Positions 17,561 through 25,580 of a stretch of 38,508 nucleotides of DNA are shown here, piece after piece (the stretch's first letter is position 1; each line of letters opens with the position of its first letter). Position numbers and translations under genes: made by a program. Source of the DNA: Fimbriimonadia bacterium. GTDB taxonomy: Bacteria > Armatimonadota > Fimbriimonadia > Fimbriimonadales > JABRVX01. A model generated the notes under the pieces. It did no database searches. It was not told the origin of the DNA and saw only the letters and a program-made list of their open reading frames with translations. The stretch covers positions 1-38,508 of the forward strand of contig JABRVX010000067.1 of the NCBI GenBank assembly GCA_039961735.1, written 5' to 3'.

Positions 17561-17763
17561 ACGCGCGCGCCTCGCGAGACGTACTGCTGGCGCCCCGCCG
17601 GGTTAGGTATCGCCACCACCCATCAGTGCTCTCGTCGAAGGCAGCCCAGAGAACAGTATCCGCGGTTGCCTGAAGGTGGAAAAGTTGCCTAACCTGCACA
17701 CACCGGCCCCAGATACCCCAGTATCTCATGTCCTACGTCTTGACTGCGATCCTGACTGTAGAC

Positions 17764-18675
17764 CTAACCGAATGCCAATGTTCCCTGCTCTGCACGTGCA
17801 GGCTCGAAACCGATGAGGACCGGACACCAGCAAGATAGCCGCTCTGACATTATTTGTGCGGCCTCGGGATTGTTGTCCACGAGAAGGAACCTTCGGCCGT
17901 GACGTGCTGCAGCTTCGCCCGTCGTCCCGCTTCCTGCGAAGAAGTCCAAGACACAATCGCCCCGTCTCGAGTGCACCTTTATGATACGCTCCAAAATCCC
18001 TAGGGGCTTCTGGTTGGGATAGCCCGTCTGTTCCTTCCCTCCCGGCGGCACGATCGTGTGCCACCAGACATCCGTTGGGGTCTTTCCGCGTGCCGCCTTT
18101 TCCGATCCTACCAGTCCAGGAGCCATATACGGGATTCGGTCCATCGCCTCAAAATCGAAGACATAGTTCTCTGGGTCCTTGACGTACCACAGGATGTTGT
18201 CATGCTTGGCAGGCCAGCGCCTCTTGCTCCTCGCGCCGTAGTCGTACGCCCAGATGATCTCGTTCATGAACGACCCCCGGCCGAATACCTCGTCAAGGAG
18301 CACCTTGCAGTAGTGAACCTCCCGGTAGTCTATGTGGAGGAAGAACGACCCCGTTGCAGTAAGGACACGCCGGCACTCACGCATCCGTGGCTCGAGGAAC
18401 CCTAGGTAGTCATCGAACTTGTCGGTATACGCTCGTGTTGCCCTTACCTCAGTGCGATACCGCCTGCCCCCGAACCCCTTCCGGTCGCCGCTCAGGTCGT
18501 CCCGTGTGACGGTCATTGTTAGCTTACGCTGTGTTATGCCAGTGTTGAACGGAGGGTCGATGTAGACCAGCTGGATCGAGCAGTCCGGGACTAGCCTTAG
18601 AGTCTCGAGGCTCTCGCCAAGCACGATCGTGTTGGCGCGGACATCTATCGAGCTAGTAGTTCGCGGCTCGTCCAT
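17764..18675 (-). CDS. Beta-class DNA (adenine or N4-cytosine) methyltransferase
   Basis: This SAM-dependent DNA methylase has 303 residues. The catalytic motif IV, DPPFNTG, is at residues 40-46 (after LVYI), and the SAM-binding motif I, DFFAGSGTTGEAA, is near residue 245. This motif order is that of the beta class, which includes CcrM and HinfI methylases. The target-recognition region lies between them (about 90-220). ATG at 18675 has GGAG 6 bases upstream; earlier in-frame starts at 18699 and 18771 look less likely. No restriction endonuclease gene is adjacent, so it may be an orphan methylase used for regulation or left over from a restriction system. It lies between rnpB and apt. Its DPPF rather than DPPY gives no reliable base preference. 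Confidence 0.9.
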   Translation of the reverse strand: MDEPRTTSSIDVRANTIVLGESLETLRLVPDCSIQLVYIDPPFNTGITQRKLTMTVTRDDLSGDRKGFGGRRYRTEVRATRAYTDKFDDYLGFLEPRMRECRRVLTATGSFFLHIDYREVHYCKVLLDEVFGRGSFMNEIIWAYDYGARSKRRWPAKHDNILWYVKDPENYVFDFEAMDRIPYMAPGLVGSEKAARGKTPTDVWWHTIVPPGGKEQTGYPNQKPLGILERIIKVHSRRGDCVLDFFAGSGTTGEAAARHGRRFLLVDNNPEAAQIMSERLSCWCPVLIGFEPARAEQGTLAFG

Positions 18676-18812
18676 CTTTCGCTCCAGACTACGAAACATC
18701 CGGCACCCACCGACTAGCACGTTGCCGTAGCGCCGAGCGCACCGGATTCTACCTCGAGGACCAGGAACCACCCAGGCCCGGTGTGCCCTTCTGGGCTCGA
18801 GCCGCTAGCCCC

Positions 18813-19340
18813 TTAGTACTCGATAAGCGACGCCACCTCGTAGCCCACCAGGTTCTGTCGGCCGCGGAGGTCCGTCAGCTCCACCAAAAACAGGAACCCA
18901 GCCACCACGCCGCCCAGGCGCTCCACGAGCCGCGCGGAAGCCGCTGCCGTGCCCCCCGTCGCCAGCAGGTCGTCAATCACCACCACACGTTGCCCCGGCG
19001 ACACGGCGTCGGTGTGGATCTCCACGGTGTTCGTTCCGTACTCGAGCGCGTACTCCTCGGCGATAGTATGGTACGGTAGTTTACCAAGTTTCCTCACGGT
19101 CACGAAGGGCAGCCCGAGTTCCAGCGCAATGGGGACGCCGAGTAGGAACCCTCGCGACTCGATGCCCAACACCACATTCGCGCGGAGTGCCTCTGCCCGC
19201 TCGGAAAGCTCTACCACCACCTGGCGCAAGGCCTGCGGGTTCTGAAAGACGGGAGTGATGTCGCGAAAAAGAATGCCGGGCTTGGGGAAGTCCGGAATGT
19301 CGCGGATCAGGTTTCTGGCAAGCAATTCGTCCAACTGCAT
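18813..19340 (-). CDS. apt: Adenine phosphoribosyltransferase
   Basis: This enzyme salvages adenine to AMP with PRPP. The 175-residue product has the family N-terminus (LIRDIPDFPKPGILFRDITP), the ESRGFLLGVPIA segment, and the PRPP-binding loop VVVIDDLLATGGTAAA (residues 120-135), all as expected. The length is typical of bacterial Apt. ATG at 19340 has AAGGGAG directly against it, while TTG two codons later (19334) is 6-7 bases away; as with the PEP-CTERM gene, the downstream codon may be the real start. Upstream frames without stops reach far further but are not protein-like. It is divergent from the secreted gene at 19471. Confidence 0.95.
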   Translation of the reverse strand: MQLDELLARNLIRDIPDFPKPGILFRDITPVFQNPQALRQVVVELSERAEALRANVVLGIESRGFLLGVPIALELGLPFVTVRKLGKLPYHTIAEEYALEYGTNTVEIHTDAVSPGQRVVVIDDLLATGGTAAASARLVERLGGVVAGFLFLVELTDLRGRQNLVGYEVASLIEY

Positions 19341-19470
19341 CTCCCTTTGGCCCGGTGTGTGGTGTCTCCAAAGTAAGTGTGGCGAAAGCCAGCTCATTTC
19401 CGCAACCGGAAGGCGCTTCGAGGTGAAACCGGAGACCCGTCGGCCCGAGTCATTGTCTGGGAGGGTGCGA

Positions 19471-20574
19471 ATGAACATATCGTGCATCGTGCAGGCGCTT
19501 CTCGCCGCGATGGCGGCCGGAGCACAGCAAACGGAGCCGCTCTTCGAGTGCGGCTTCGATACAGAGGAAGAGGTTGCCGCCTGGCGCACCTTCCGTGAAA
19601 CGGACAAGCTGCGGTGGCTCTCTCGCGCCGAGAACGAGCATGACGTGAAGGGCGGCGATGGCGCCGTGTGCATGTCCTTCACGCCTGGCCAAGGCACGTT
19701 TCCGGCCATCTTTCGGGATCTCGAGCTGATCGAGCCGGTTGGCGCCGTTGACCTGTGGGTTAAAGTGGATCGGACTACGCAGGTGATGGTCTCGCTGGTG
19801 GAGCGGGCCGAGGGCGAGAACGGCACCCCGCGCCGTGGCGAGGCGTTCAGCGTGCAGTTCCATGCGGACGGCGGCAAGTGGACTAGGGCCACCATCCCCG
19901 TATCCGATTTCTCGCGCGACCCGAGCTCGCCCGTCGGGGACTCTCGCCTTGATCCGGCCAAGTTGGGAGGCATCGCGATCTTGGACGGCCTCGCCGTGTT
20001 TGCTCCCACCGGCGAGACCACTACGAAGTTCCTGGGCGATCACACCGGCCCTCAGCGCATCGTTCTCGACGAATTTCGGGTGTTAGGAGCCGGTGACACG
20101 ACGGAATTGCCGCGCCCTGCCGGAACCGTAGATAGTTTCGACCGCAACTATCTGTCGTGGGTGCCGATGGTGGGCGTGGAAATCGAGCGCTCGCCGATGC
20201 AGGGCTCGACGAGCGGCTACGGCCTCACCGCTCGCTACACGCGGGCAGCAGGCATCCTCCCTGCCGTGGCTCGGCCCATACAGCAACCGCTGACTGGATC
20301 CGAGCTCGGCTTTCGGGTGCGGGCGAGCGGACCGATTCGGCTGCAGATCGGTTTGGAGGACCATGACGGCGCTAGGTGGCAGCGAAGAATAGAGGTTCAA
20401 GGAACGAAGGGCGAGACCGTGTGGCTTGCCCTGAGCGGCTTCAAGCCCTCAGAAGACAGCAAGTTGCGTGACCGCGCGGCAACATTCGAACGGCTGAAGC
20501 TGATCACCATCCTGGACGCAACCACGGATGCCGGCCCCGCCTGGTTCCAGGTGGGAGACTTGGTAGTCCGCTAG
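19471..20574 (+). CDS. Secreted protein with two carbohydrate-binding-like domains
   Basis: The 367-residue product is not assigned to a named family. ATG at 19471 has GGGAGGG 5 bases upstream. The first ~19 residues look like a signal peptide (ISCIVQALLAAMAAGAQQ). Residues ~22-205 and ~215-365 are two beta-rich halves with a similar layout: an aromatic/acidic start, alternating hydrophobic strands, then a LDEFRVLG or FQVGDLVVR end strand. This is the pattern of CBM11/CIA30-like or galactose-binding-like jelly rolls. No catalytic residues are evident. An extracellular or periplasmic sugar-binding role is possible. The gene is followed by the ltaE promoter region. Confidence 0.75.
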   Translation: MNISCIVQALLAAMAAGAQQTEPLFECGFDTEEEVAAWRTFRETDKLRWLSRAENEHDVKGGDGAVCMSFTPGQGTFPAIFRDLELIEPVGAVDLWVKVDRTTQVMVSLVERAEGENGTPRRGEAFSVQFHADGGKWTRATIPVSDFSRDPSSPVGDSRLDPAKLGGIAILDGLAVFAPTGETTTKFLGDHTGPQRIVLDEFRVLGAGDTTELPRPAGTVDSFDRNYLSWVPMVGVEIERSPMQGSTSGYGLTARYTRAAGILPAVARPIQQPLTGSELGFRVRASGPIRLQIGLEDHDGARWQRRIEVQGTKGETVWLALSGFKPSEDSKLRDRAATFERLKLITILDATTDAGPAWFQVGDLVVR

Positions 20575-20590
20575 CACGTAGGTCAGGCAC

Positions 20591-20620
20591 TTGGCGTACT
20601 CGCCCTGCGGCGAGTATGCT
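20591..20620 (+). promoter_or_regulatory. Promoter of the threonine aldolase gene
   Basis: TTGGCG (20591-20596), an 18-base spacer and TATGCT (20615-20620) form a sigma-70-like promoter. The ATG begins at 20630, 10 bases after the -10, and no Shine-Dalgarno is present, so transcription may start almost at the start codon. An 8-bp inverted repeat (TACTCGCC, 20597-20604; GGCGAGTA, 20609-20616) fills the spacer and touches the -10. Confidence 0.5.
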
Positions 20621-20629
20621 TTGGCCGAG

Positions 20630-21649
20630 ATGAGCAACTACGTAGACCTACGCAGCGACACCGTCACCCGACCCACGCCGGAGATGCGCCAGGCGATGTT
20701 CGACGCCGAAGTGGGCGACGACGTGTTCTCCGACGACCCAACCGTCAACCGCCTACAAGAGATGGCCGCACGGATGATGGGCAAAGAGGCAGGCCTGTTC
20801 GTTCCCACCGGCTCCATGGGCAACCAGGTGGCCGTGCGCACGCATACCAAGCCGGGGGACGCCATCATCCTGGACGAAGACTGCCACATCCTGCACTACG
20901 AGGTGGGCGCGCCTGCCGTGCTCTCGCAGGTGATCACCGAAACGGTGCCCAGCGTGCGGGGCATCATGGACATCGAGGCCGTGGCGGCACGCTTTCGCCA
21001 GCAGACCACCCACACTCCCGGCACCACTTTGCTTTGCCTGGAGAACACCCACAACCGGGCGGGGGGCACCATCACGCCGCTCTCGCACATGCAGGAGCTT
21101 TCGCGCCTGGCGCGCGAGCACGGGGCGGGCGTGCACCTGGACGGCGCGCGGATCTTCAACGCGTCGGTAGCAACCGGGGTGCCTGCAAGCGAGTACGCGG
21201 CGTGCGCCGATTCGGTCATGTTCTGCTTCTCCAAGGGCCTCTCGTGCCCGGTGGGATCCATGCTCGTGGGCTCTCGGGAGTTCATCGCGCGGGCGCACCG
21301 ATGGCGGAAGATGTTCGGCGGGGGGATGCGTCAAGCGGGCGTACTGGCCGCGTGCGGCATCGTGGCGTTGGAAACCATGATCGACCGGCTGGCAGAGGAC
21401 CACCGCAGGGCCCGGCTACTAGCAGAGGCGCTGGTCGAGGTCTCCGGCCTAACGGTGGACATGGAGGCAGTGCAGACCAATATGGTGTTCGCGGTGACCG
21501 AGCGGCCCGCTGCCGAGGTGCAGGAGCGCATGCGAGAGAGAGGCATCCTACTGCTCCCGGTAGGCGCGCATCGGATAAGGATGGTGCTGCACAAAGACGT
21601 GGACGACCGGGGGCTCGAACGCGCTATCGCCGCCTTCCGGGCCGGCTGA
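20630..21649 (+). CDS. ltaE: Low-specificity L-threonine aldolase
   Basis: This PLP enzyme splits L-threonine or L-allo-threonine into glycine and acetaldehyde. The 339-residue product has the family start YVDLRSDTVTRPTPEMR, the GDDVFSDDPTVNRLQE segment, LENTHN, HLDGARIFN (the Asp and His of the PLP site), and FCFSKGLSCPVGS with the Schiff-base Lys at residue 202. The length is normal. ATG at 20630 is preferred over 20591 because it gives the family N-terminus. A compact promoter with an inverted repeat directly precedes it. A glycine-forming enzyme is compatible with glyQS in the window, but they are not linked as an operon. Confidence 0.95.
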   Translation: MSNYVDLRSDTVTRPTPEMRQAMFDAEVGDDVFSDDPTVNRLQEMAARMMGKEAGLFVPTGSMGNQVAVRTHTKPGDAIILDEDCHILHYEVGAPAVLSQVITETVPSVRGIMDIEAVAARFRQQTTHTPGTTLLCLENTHNRAGGTITPLSHMQELSRLAREHGAGVHLDGARIFNASVATGVPASEYAACADSVMFCFSKGLSCPVGSMLVGSREFIARAHRWRKMFGGGMRQAGVLAACGIVALETMIDRLAEDHRRARLLAEALVEVSGLTVDMEAVQTNMVFAVTERPAAEVQERMRERGILLLPVGAHRIRMVLHKDVDDRGLERAIAAFRAG

Positions 21650-21684
21650 TTAGGCACTCGCGTGGCATCGTGGCGGCATCGTGG

Positions 21685-21735
21685 CATCGCCGTCTCGGCG
21701 ATGGTCTCCACCACGGGCGGGACGCCCGTGCCACG
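21685..21735. repeat. Single copy of the palindromic repeat unit
   Basis: One 51-base unit of the same family as the array at 1-332, with CATCGCCG/CGGCGATG and CACGGGCG/CGCCCGTG inverted pairs and a few substitutions. A degenerate start (CGTGGCATCGTGG, GGCATCGTGG) precedes it. It lies in the gap between ltaE and the flgM leader. Confidence 0.85.
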
Positions 21736-21822
21736 TGAGTGGCATCGTCTCCAAGCCCTGGCCCGCGTCCGCCACTTACACCCGCCGGGCGAAGATTCTT
21801 CCTATTTTTTCTGCCGGAACCC

Positions 21823-21850
21823 TAAAGAACCCCGCCGAGGCTGCCGAATA
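21823..21850 (+). promoter_or_regulatory. Sigma-28-like promoter upstream of the flgM leader
   Basis: TAAA (21823-21826), 16 bases, then GCCGAATA (21843-21850) resembles the sigma-28/SigD promoter (TAAA, 14-16 bases, GCCGATAT). Transcription would begin near 21857, about 20 bases before the riboswitch. A sigma-28 promoter on the gene of its own anti-sigma factor is known in flagellar systems. Confidence 0.45.
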
Positions 21851-21875
21851 TGCGATTAGAGACCGTTGGCTTCTT

Positions 21876-21952
21876 GACAGTCAAAAGGCAAACCCGTAGC
21901 GATGCGGGGACGCAAAGCCAAGGATCCCACGTGGACAGCCTGGCTGCCTGTC
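21876..21952 (+). promoter_or_regulatory. c-di-GMP-I (GEMM) riboswitch
   Basis: The leader of flgM carries the conserved c-di-GMP-I core: GGCAAACC, a stem, then GGGACGCAAAGCC, and AGCCTGGCTGCC. The closing P1 helix is GACAG (21876-21880) with CTGTC (21948-21952). The first internal stem is CCCGTA (21893-21898) with TGCGGG (21903-21908), capped by GCGA, a GNRA tetraloop as in the family. No intrinsic terminator follows; the flgM ribosome-binding site (GAGGAGGG, 21976-21983) is 24 bases downstream, so translational control is the likely mode. The ligand-off structure cannot be read by eye. Confidence 0.9.
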
Positions 21953-21989
21953 TGGGACTTCGCTGACGAACCCACGAGGAGGGTCACGA

Positions 21990-22277
21990 ATGAAGATCTC
22001 AGGCATCGAATACGAAAAGGTTATGCGCCTCGTTCAGGACCACCTGGACGCCGCAAATTCTCCCACTTCCGCCACCGACACGCCCGATACTGCCGTGGAC
22101 CCGGAGGACGCGAAGCTGATCGAAGAGATGGTTCGCCGGGTGGAAGAGCTTCCCGACGTTCGCGAGGACGTGGTCGAGGACATCCGCGCGCGCATCGCGG
22201 ACGGTACCTATAAGATCAACTCCGCCGCGGTTGCCGATCTGATGCTCCGCCGCTCCCGAGCCGACCGCCTGAAGTAG
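21990..22277 (+). CDS. flgM: Anti-sigma-28 factor FlgM
   Basis: FlgM binds and holds the flagellar sigma factor until the hook is finished, then is exported. The 95-residue product starts MKISGIEYEKVMRL. It has a low-complexity Ser/Thr/Asp/Pro middle and the family C-terminal helices: AKLIEEMVRRVEELPDVRED, VEDIRARIADGTYKINSAAVADLMLRR, with the usual GTYKI-A-A pattern. ATG at 21990 has GAGGAGGG 6 bases upstream. No other flagellar gene is in the window, so it is an orphan here, though a flagellar regulon elsewhere is implied. It is led by a sigma-28-like promoter and a c-di-GMP-I riboswitch. Confidence 0.88.
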   Translation: MKISGIEYEKVMRLVQDHLDAANSPTSATDTPDTAVDPEDAKLIEEMVRRVEELPDVREDVVEDIRARIADGTYKINSAAVADLMLRRSRADRLK

Positions 22278-22301
22278 CGATGTATCTCGAACGGAGTTTT
22301 T

Positions 22302-22378
22302 GACTGCGCGAGCCAGGTCGCGCTTTGGCCACAGGGACCAACCCGTCGGCGCGAAAGCGGGAACAGGCTCGCGCAGTC
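22302..22378. other. Structured inverted-repeat element after flgM
   Basis: GACTGCGCGAGCC (22302-22314) pairs perfectly with GGCTCGCGCAGTC (22366-22378). Inside, CGCTTT (22320-22325) can pair with AAAGCG (near 22353), and GGG with CCC at the tip. This makes a long, interrupted hairpin of about 77 bases just after the flgM stop. It could be a terminator, a small RNA or a repeat element; no related copy is visible elsewhere in the window. Confidence 0.4.
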
Positions 22379-22441
22379 CCTTCGCGCTCCTCCCGCCCCG
22401 CTATCTCTCCATCCGCCCTCGACGATGGGGCACTGGTATCC

Positions 22442-22546
22442 GTCATGCTGAGCCTGTCGAAGCATGCAGCCGCATGTCGCGTCTTGTCACCTTCACATGC
22501 CACGCCCGCGGGTCCCGGACACATGCTTCGACAGGCTCAGCATGAC
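22442..22546. repeat. Inverted pair of a 25-bp repeat
   Basis: Two perfect copies of a 25-base repeat (core CTTCGACAGGCTCAGC) lie in opposite directions at 22442-22466 and 22522-22546, so the 105-base segment could fold with 25-bp arms. Each copy has its own small CATGCT/AGCATG inverted ends. Two more copies lie at 30177 and 30254. Between flgM and the next gene no real ORF is seen. Confidence 0.9.
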
Positions 22547-22678
22547 GAGCGGGCGCGCCGTCCCTTGTCACTGACGCAGCCTGGCCCTCGGATGTAGGGC
22601 CACTGTCGCCAAGGAGCCTGTTCGTGCCGGCGAGCGCTGGTCCAGCACCTTTACAAGCGGTATTAGGCGACCCTCCAG

Positions 22679-23913
22679 ATGGAGTGCGACCGATTCCGCG
22701 ATGACGTCGAGGCCCTCCTGCACGGAGCGGTACGCATCAGCACGGTATTCGACGACGTGGACCTCCTGTACGGCGCCTGTGCACCCGACGCCGTGACCTT
22801 CTTCGGCGGCGAGTCGACCGGAGTGAACGGCGTGGATATCGTAGCGTGGGAGTGGAAGCTCGGCAGCCAGGTCGTCTCCGACCAGCCGTCCTTCAGCGCT
22901 AGCTTCTTCACCGCCGGCTCTGTTACGGCAACCCTCACCGTGCGAGACGCGAACGGACAGATACTTTCGGGATCCAAGACCCTGTACTTCGGCTCGCCTT
23001 TCATCCATGTGAAGGACATGGACCGCGGCAGCATGGCCGTCACCTTCCGGACGCACACTTCGCCACTCATCGCCAACTACACATGGAACTTCGGCGAGGG
23101 TAGCCAATCCGTCTCCGGCCCAAACCTCAGCCAGGTCTCCCACCAGTTCCCGGCCCTCGGGAAATACACCGTCCGCACCGTCCAGGGCAACGACCTTACG
23201 AAGACCTACGAGCTGAACTTCGACCCGACTCCCACCGACGTGTACGGAACCATCGAGCACAGTCAGGTGTGGGGTCCCGCCGGCAGCCCTACCGCATCCG
23301 GGGCATCGTCACGATCCCGCAGGGCGTTCGGGTCACGTTGCTGCCCGGCACCGTGGTGCAAGGCTGGACCCACAGCTCCAACAAGGGGCGGCTGGATGTA
23401 TATGGAGAGCTGGTTTCGGAGGGCAAGTTCGCTGCCTCCAAGCGTGTGTACTTCACCTCCTCTCGCGATCTGTCGCCGCCCACGCTGGGAGGGAGCGACG
23501 AAGGGCAGACTGGCGACTGGCAAGGCCTCCGCTTCTACGCTGGCTCGTTCGCCACGCTTACGGGCGCCACGGTTCGCTACGCTACTACGGGAGTGGGCGG
23601 CTCGCCTGCCGTAGTATCCGGCGTCCGCTTCGAGAAGAACGGCACAGGCGTCTCAATGTCTAGCCGCCAGTCCCCCGTGGTGGTGGAATGCCAGTTCTTT
23701 GGCTCCACCAGCTATGCGGCATACCTCTCGTCCTGCAACGGCCGCCTGAACTTCCGCGGCCTCTCGGGCACAGGCAACAGGTGGAACGGCGTGTATCTTT
23801 CCTATCGCACGCAGCAAGGCCCACGCGATGAGGACCTGGACGGCGACGGCGTGGTCGGCCTGCCCGACCTCAGCATCGCGCTGCTGAACTTCACCCGCGT
23901 CGGCGACCCGTAA
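22679..23913 (+). pseudogene. Frameshifted PKD/beta-helix/dockerin-type secreted protein
   Basis: Two frames encode parts of one protein. The first (22679 to about 23287) has PKD-like repeats (IVAWEWKLGS, FTAGSVTATLTVRD, YTWNFGEGSQ, FPALGKYTVRTV). The second (about 23287-23913) has a right-handed beta-helix-like region (IRGIVTIPQGVRVTLLPGT, TGDWQGLRF, VVVECQFFGSTSY). It ends in a dockerin-like calcium motif (DEDLDGDGVVGLPDLS-ALLNF). Reading -1 at the CCC near 23287-23289 joins them as GSPYRIRG, a natural sequence, so one base seems to be lost. The N-terminus lacks a signal peptide, ribosome-binding site and family start, and an in-frame TAG lies five codons upstream, so the 5' end is probably also missing. 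A sequencing error would be the alternative for the frameshift. Not functional as read. Confidence 0.75.
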
Positions 23914-23963
23914 TAGGGACCCTTCGGGAGGTATCGCAGTCCTGCCCGCAGAATAGGCGGGGC

Positions 23964-24725
23964 GTGGCAACCTGGGGTGTCGTGAATCAGAAGGGCGGCG
24001 TCGGCAAGACCACCACCGTGGTCAACCTGGCAGCCGCTCTGGCTATGCAGGGCGCGCGCGTGCTGGTGGTGGACGCAGACCCTCAAGGCAATGCCACGAC
24101 CGGACTCGGCGTCTCAAAGAACGGCTTGCACCTGAGCCTCTACCACGTGCTCGCCGAGGGCAGACCTGCCGCAGAGGCGGTGGTGGAGACGTGCGTGGAG
24201 GGCTGCCGGCTCCTCCCGGCCACCTTGGACCTCGCCGGCGCCGAGCTCGCCTTGATGGGCCAGGTAGCGCGCGAAGGCGCCCTGCGACGTGCCATCGAGC
24301 CGCTGGTGGATAGCACGGACTGGCTACTGCTGGACAGCCCGCCTTCGCTCGGCTTGCTCACTCTTAACACTCTGGTCGCAAGCGACCGCCTGTTGGTGCC
24401 GATGCAGTGCGAGTTCTATGCGCTGGAGGGTCTCGCGCAGCTCTTGCGAACTATCGAGGTCGTCCGTGCGCATCTGAACCCCGGGCTAGAGGTGGGCAAG
24501 GTGCTGTTGACAATGTACGATTCGCGCACGAAGCTGGCCACCGAGGTGGCGAAGGAGATCCGCAGCTTTTTCGGCGAGGTGGTGTCGCCCACCACGGTGC
24601 CGCGCAACGTACGCCTGAGTGAGGCGCCCAGCTTCGGTGTCCCTGGGGTGGTACGCTCGCCGGATGCGCCGGGCAGCAAGGCCTATATGAAGTTGGCGAA
24701 GGAGATGATGCAAGATGTTCGGTAA
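23964..24725 (+). CDS. parA: Chromosome-partitioning ATPase ParA/Soj
   Basis: ParA is a DNA-binding ATPase that moves ParB-parS complexes and so the origin region. The 253-residue product has the deviant Walker A KGGVGKTTT (residues 10-18), VLVVDADPQGNATTGLG, the Walker B-like DSPPSLGLLTLNTL, and MQCEFYALEGL. The chromosomal Soj family is this size, and there is no N-terminal helix-turn-helix as in plasmid ParA. GTG at 23964 gives the family start (ATWGVVNQKGG); the Shine-Dalgarno is weak. It overlaps parB by 11 bases. The gene is intact although the frameshifted gene lies just upstream. Confidence 0.95.
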   Translation: MATWGVVNQKGGVGKTTTVVNLAAALAMQGARVLVVDADPQGNATTGLGVSKNGLHLSLYHVLAEGRPAAEAVVETCVEGCRLLPATLDLAGAELALMGQVAREGALRRAIEPLVDSTDWLLLDSPPSLGLLTLNTLVASDRLLVPMQCEFYALEGLAQLLRTIEVVRAHLNPGLEVGKVLLTMYDSRTKLATEVAKEIRSFFGEVVSPTTVPRNVRLSEAPSFGVPGVVRSPDAPGSKAYMKLAKEMMQDVR

Positions 24726-25569
24726 TCGCTTGGGCAAGGGTCTATCGGAGTTGGTCTCGGAGGCCGCGGGGCGAGATGCGGTGCATGAGCTTCCCGTGGA
24801 GCAGGTCAGTCCCAACCCGCTGCAGCCGCGTCGGTCGTTCGACGAGGCGATGCTGGGGGAGCTTGCCGACACCATCCGGGAGCAGGGCATTCTGCAGCCG
24901 TTGGTGGTTCGCCAGGTCGGGCACGATCGCTACGAGCTAATCGCGGGCGAGCGGAGGCTGCGCGCGGCAAAGATGGCCGGCCTCGCGCGGGTTCCAGTGG
25001 TAATCCGAGCTGCTGACGACCGCCAGATGCTGGAGCTAGCGTTGGTGGAGAACCTGCAGCGCGAAGATGTAAACCCCGCCGATGCGGCGCTGGCCTACCG
25101 AAAGCTATCCACCGACTTCGGCCTGACCCAAGAGCAGATTGCGGCTCGCGTGGGCAAGTCGCGCGGCGTCATTGCCAACACCTTGCGCCTCCTTAGTCTT
25201 CCCGCCCCGATGTTCGAGAGTGTGCGCCGCGGCGAGATCACGGAGGGGCACGCACGGGCGATTCTGGCCTTGGATGACGAGGGCTTGCAGCGTGAGCTGC
25301 ACCGTCAGATCGTGGACGAGGGTCTCTCGGTGAGGGAGGCGGAGCGCCGCTCGAGATTCTTCCGTCGTCCGCCCGACGTCGCGGTCGTCGAACCGGTAAG
25401 TGTGCCCCCTGAGGACCCGAACTGGCTGCGCATCGAAGAGTCGCTGAGCGAGCGCATCGGTGCTCGGGTGCAGATTGTGCGTGTCGGCAGCGGGGGTCGG
25501 ATCCAGATCCCCTTCTATGACCAGGAGGATCTGTCACGGATTCTGGAGGTATTCGGCATCCTAGGTTAG
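24715..25569 (+). CDS. parB: Chromosome-partitioning protein ParB
   Basis: ParB binds parS sites, spreads along DNA as a CTP-dependent clamp and loads SMC. The 284-residue product has the ParA-interacting N-terminus GNRLGKGLSEL, then the ParB/Srx CTPase fold with QVSPNPLQPRRSF and the catalytic box GERRLRAAKMAGL (about residues 78-90). ALVENLQREDVNPADAA follows, and the helix-turn-helix lies around 130-160 (LTQEQIAARVGKSRGVIANTLRLL). The C-terminal dimer region is about residues 235-284. ATG at 24715 has GGAG 10 bases upstream and overlaps the end of parA. A 16-bp perfect palindrome follows 11 bases after the stop. It is convergent with the peptide transporter operon. Confidence 0.95.
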   Translation: MFGNRLGKGLSELVSEAAGRDAVHELPVEQVSPNPLQPRRSFDEAMLGELADTIREQGILQPLVVRQVGHDRYELIAGERRLRAAKMAGLARVPVVIRAADDRQMLELALVENLQREDVNPADAALAYRKLSTDFGLTQEQIAARVGKSRGVIANTLRLLSLPAPMFESVRRGEITEGHARAILALDDEGLQRELHRQIVDEGLSVREAERRSRFFRRPPDVAVVEPVSVPPEDPNWLRIEESLSERIGARVQIVRVGSGGRIQIPFYDQEDLSRILEVFGILG

Positions 25570-25580
25570 GCTGCAGCTCG

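Noticed and set aside
17511-17729. 72-residue minus-strand ORF
   Set aside because: It overlaps the conserved 3' part of RNase P RNA and has no recognisable motif.
21874-21902. TTGACA as a sigma-70 -35 box for flgM
   Set aside because: TTGACA is part of the riboswitch P1 helix and no -10 follows at 16-18 bases.
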